Assembly (NCBI GenBank): GCA_021805725.1
Contig: JAJZEH010000080.1
Location: 1-64,000 of the forward strand
DNA: 64,000 bases
Direction of reading: 5' to 3'
Origin: Pseudomonadota bacterium
Lineage (GTDB): Bacteria; Pseudomonadota; Gammaproteobacteria; Burkholderiales; Ferrovaceae
The position numbers and the translations under genes were made by a program. The notes below the pieces were generated by a model that did not search any database, was not told the DNA's origin, and saw only the letters and a list, made by a program, of their open reading frames with translations. Shown piece by piece: positions 63,240-64,000 of the stretch (the stretch's first letter is position 1; each line of letters opens with the position of its first letter).

Positions 63240-64000
63240 TTGGACGCCACGCTGCTGAATCTTGCCGGGGTTCGCGCGGCAGAACAGGGACAGACCGCCG
63301 AGGCTGAACAATTCTGGCGTCAGGCCATCGCGCTGGGGCCGCCCAATGCGTCCGTCCATTTCAATCTGGGCGTGACCCTGGCTGCCTCGGGGCGCACGAG
63401 CGAGGCACTGGAACAGTACCAGAACGCCATACGGCTGGATCCGGGCAATGCCGCAGCCTTTGCCAACCTCGCCTTGCTGCATGAAAAGCTGGGCGATCCG
63501 GAAGCTGCCGAGCGCAGCCACCGCACGGCTGCGGCACTCGCTCCCGACAACCCCATGATTCGCTTCAACCTGGCCAATTGGCTAGCTGCATCGAACCGTC
63601 CCGATGCGCTGCAGGACGCACAAGCCAATTACCTCGAGCTCCTCAAGGCCGAGCCCCAACATCTGGGGGCCTGGAACAATCTGGGCACCCTGCTGTTCGA
63701 AACGGGCTATGTCTCGGCGGCCGAAACGGCTTACACTGCCGCCACCACTTATCACCCCGACGACCTTGCTGCCCGCATCAACCTCGGCAACGTCCTGCTC
63801 CACAAAAACGCGCTCGATGCCGCCCGCAACCAGTTCACCGCCGCCTTGCGCCTCCATCCGGATCAGGCAGAAGCGCACCAGGGACTGGCTTCCTGTTTTA
63901 GCCGTGAGGGCGACGAGGAACGCGCAGCCTGGCACCGGCAGCAGGGCTTTGGCCGACAGCCGATCACCATCCTGACCCATCGTGGCCGGGGCCACCCCAT
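63240..64000 (+). CDS. TPR-repeat protein, N-terminal part (runs off window)
   Basis: An uninterrupted frame from TTG at 63240, three bases after aspS, to the window end (about 253 residues) is built of tandem tetratricopeptide repeats: VHFNLGVTLAASGRTSEALEQ, AAFANLALLHEKLGDPEAA, GAWNNLGTLLFETGYVSAA and ARINLGNVLLHKNALDAA. After the repeats it goes on to RQPITILTHRG, the start of another domain I cannot name. It has no ATG start before about 63556, so the start is inferred from the repeat structure. There is no signal peptide, so it is likely cytoplasmic. Confidence 0.75.
   Translation, partial: MDATLLNLAGVRAAEQGQTAEAEQFWRQAIALGPPNASVHFNLGVTLAASGRTSEALEQYQNAIRLDPGNAAAFANLALLHEKLGDPEAAERSHRTAAALAPDNPMIRFNLANWLAASNRPDALQDAQANYLELLKAEPQHLGAWNNLGTLLFETGYVSAAETAYTAATTYHPDDLAARINLGNVLLHKNALDAARNQFTAALRLHPDQAEAHQGLASCFSREGDEERAAWHRQQGFGRQPITILTHRGRGHP

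Overview
The window reads as chromosomal DNA of a GC-rich Gram-negative bacterium, most likely a betaproteobacterium. The evidence is gene content and order: dapF-DUF484-xerC, divergent bamE/fur, the fmdB-DUF502-aspS run, divergent tyrS/M23 peptidase-anmK, and two trimeric porins that start MKKSL and end in Phe. I cannot name a genus. Almost every gene is core metabolism or cell-envelope biology. I saw no rRNA, tRNA, CRISPR array, insertion sequence or prophage. Coding density is very high, and no gene-free stretch exceeds 300 bases.

Layout. 1-1150: the end of polyphosphate kinase and sixA on the plus strand. 1131-12751: a long minus-strand series, bamE-dapB, then carA-carB-greA-yhbY-rlmE-ftsH, then folP-glmM. 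This covers lysine/peptidoglycan precursors, carbamoyl phosphate, transcript elongation, ribosome maturation, membrane proteolysis, folate and UDP-GlcNAc supply. Terminators follow dapB and ftsH. 12815-16063: fur, then sucCD and a DUF2889 gene on the minus strand. 16183-22659: a lytic transglycosylase with cca, a MidA-like methyltransferase (minus), then ttcA and a class V aminotransferase. 22660-26015: metK-ahcY-metF, the S-adenosylmethionine/one-carbon cycle. 26082-29421: a lipid A acyltransferase, then dapF-DUF484-xerC.

29418-35854 is a minus-strand run tyrS, MFS transporter, MATE transporter, a small His/Asp/Cys-containing protein and a TonB-dependent receptor. 35953-38403: a murein M23 peptidase and anmK. 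38414-39996: argB and coq7. 40091-43026: two tandem porin genes, each with its own UUCG-loop terminator. 43184-52361: a tripartite efflux operon in which two closely related RND permeases flank one adaptor and one outer-membrane factor. 52490-54716: osmC-like, trpD and trpC in a fully overlapping string, without trpE or trpG. 54843-57189: rplM-rpsI behind a near-consensus promoter, then argC and erpA. 57186-60376: nudB and a double M16 peptidase (minus). 60526-64000: fmdB, DUF502, aspS and the start of a TPR protein that runs off the window.

The genes are tightly packed. Many successive genes overlap by 1-4 bases (ATGA or TGATG), and several convergent pairs abut or overlap at their stops. 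The points most worth a second look are the 14-copy GCTGGT hexanucleotide array that lengthens the BamE tail, the double-permease RND operon with unusual TM10 residues and long DNA repeats, a probably leaderless M23 peptidase transcript, repeat elements in the sucC leader and the fmdB promoter region, and the small metal-ligand-like protein beside the TonB receptor. I did not find a convincing wholly new system.
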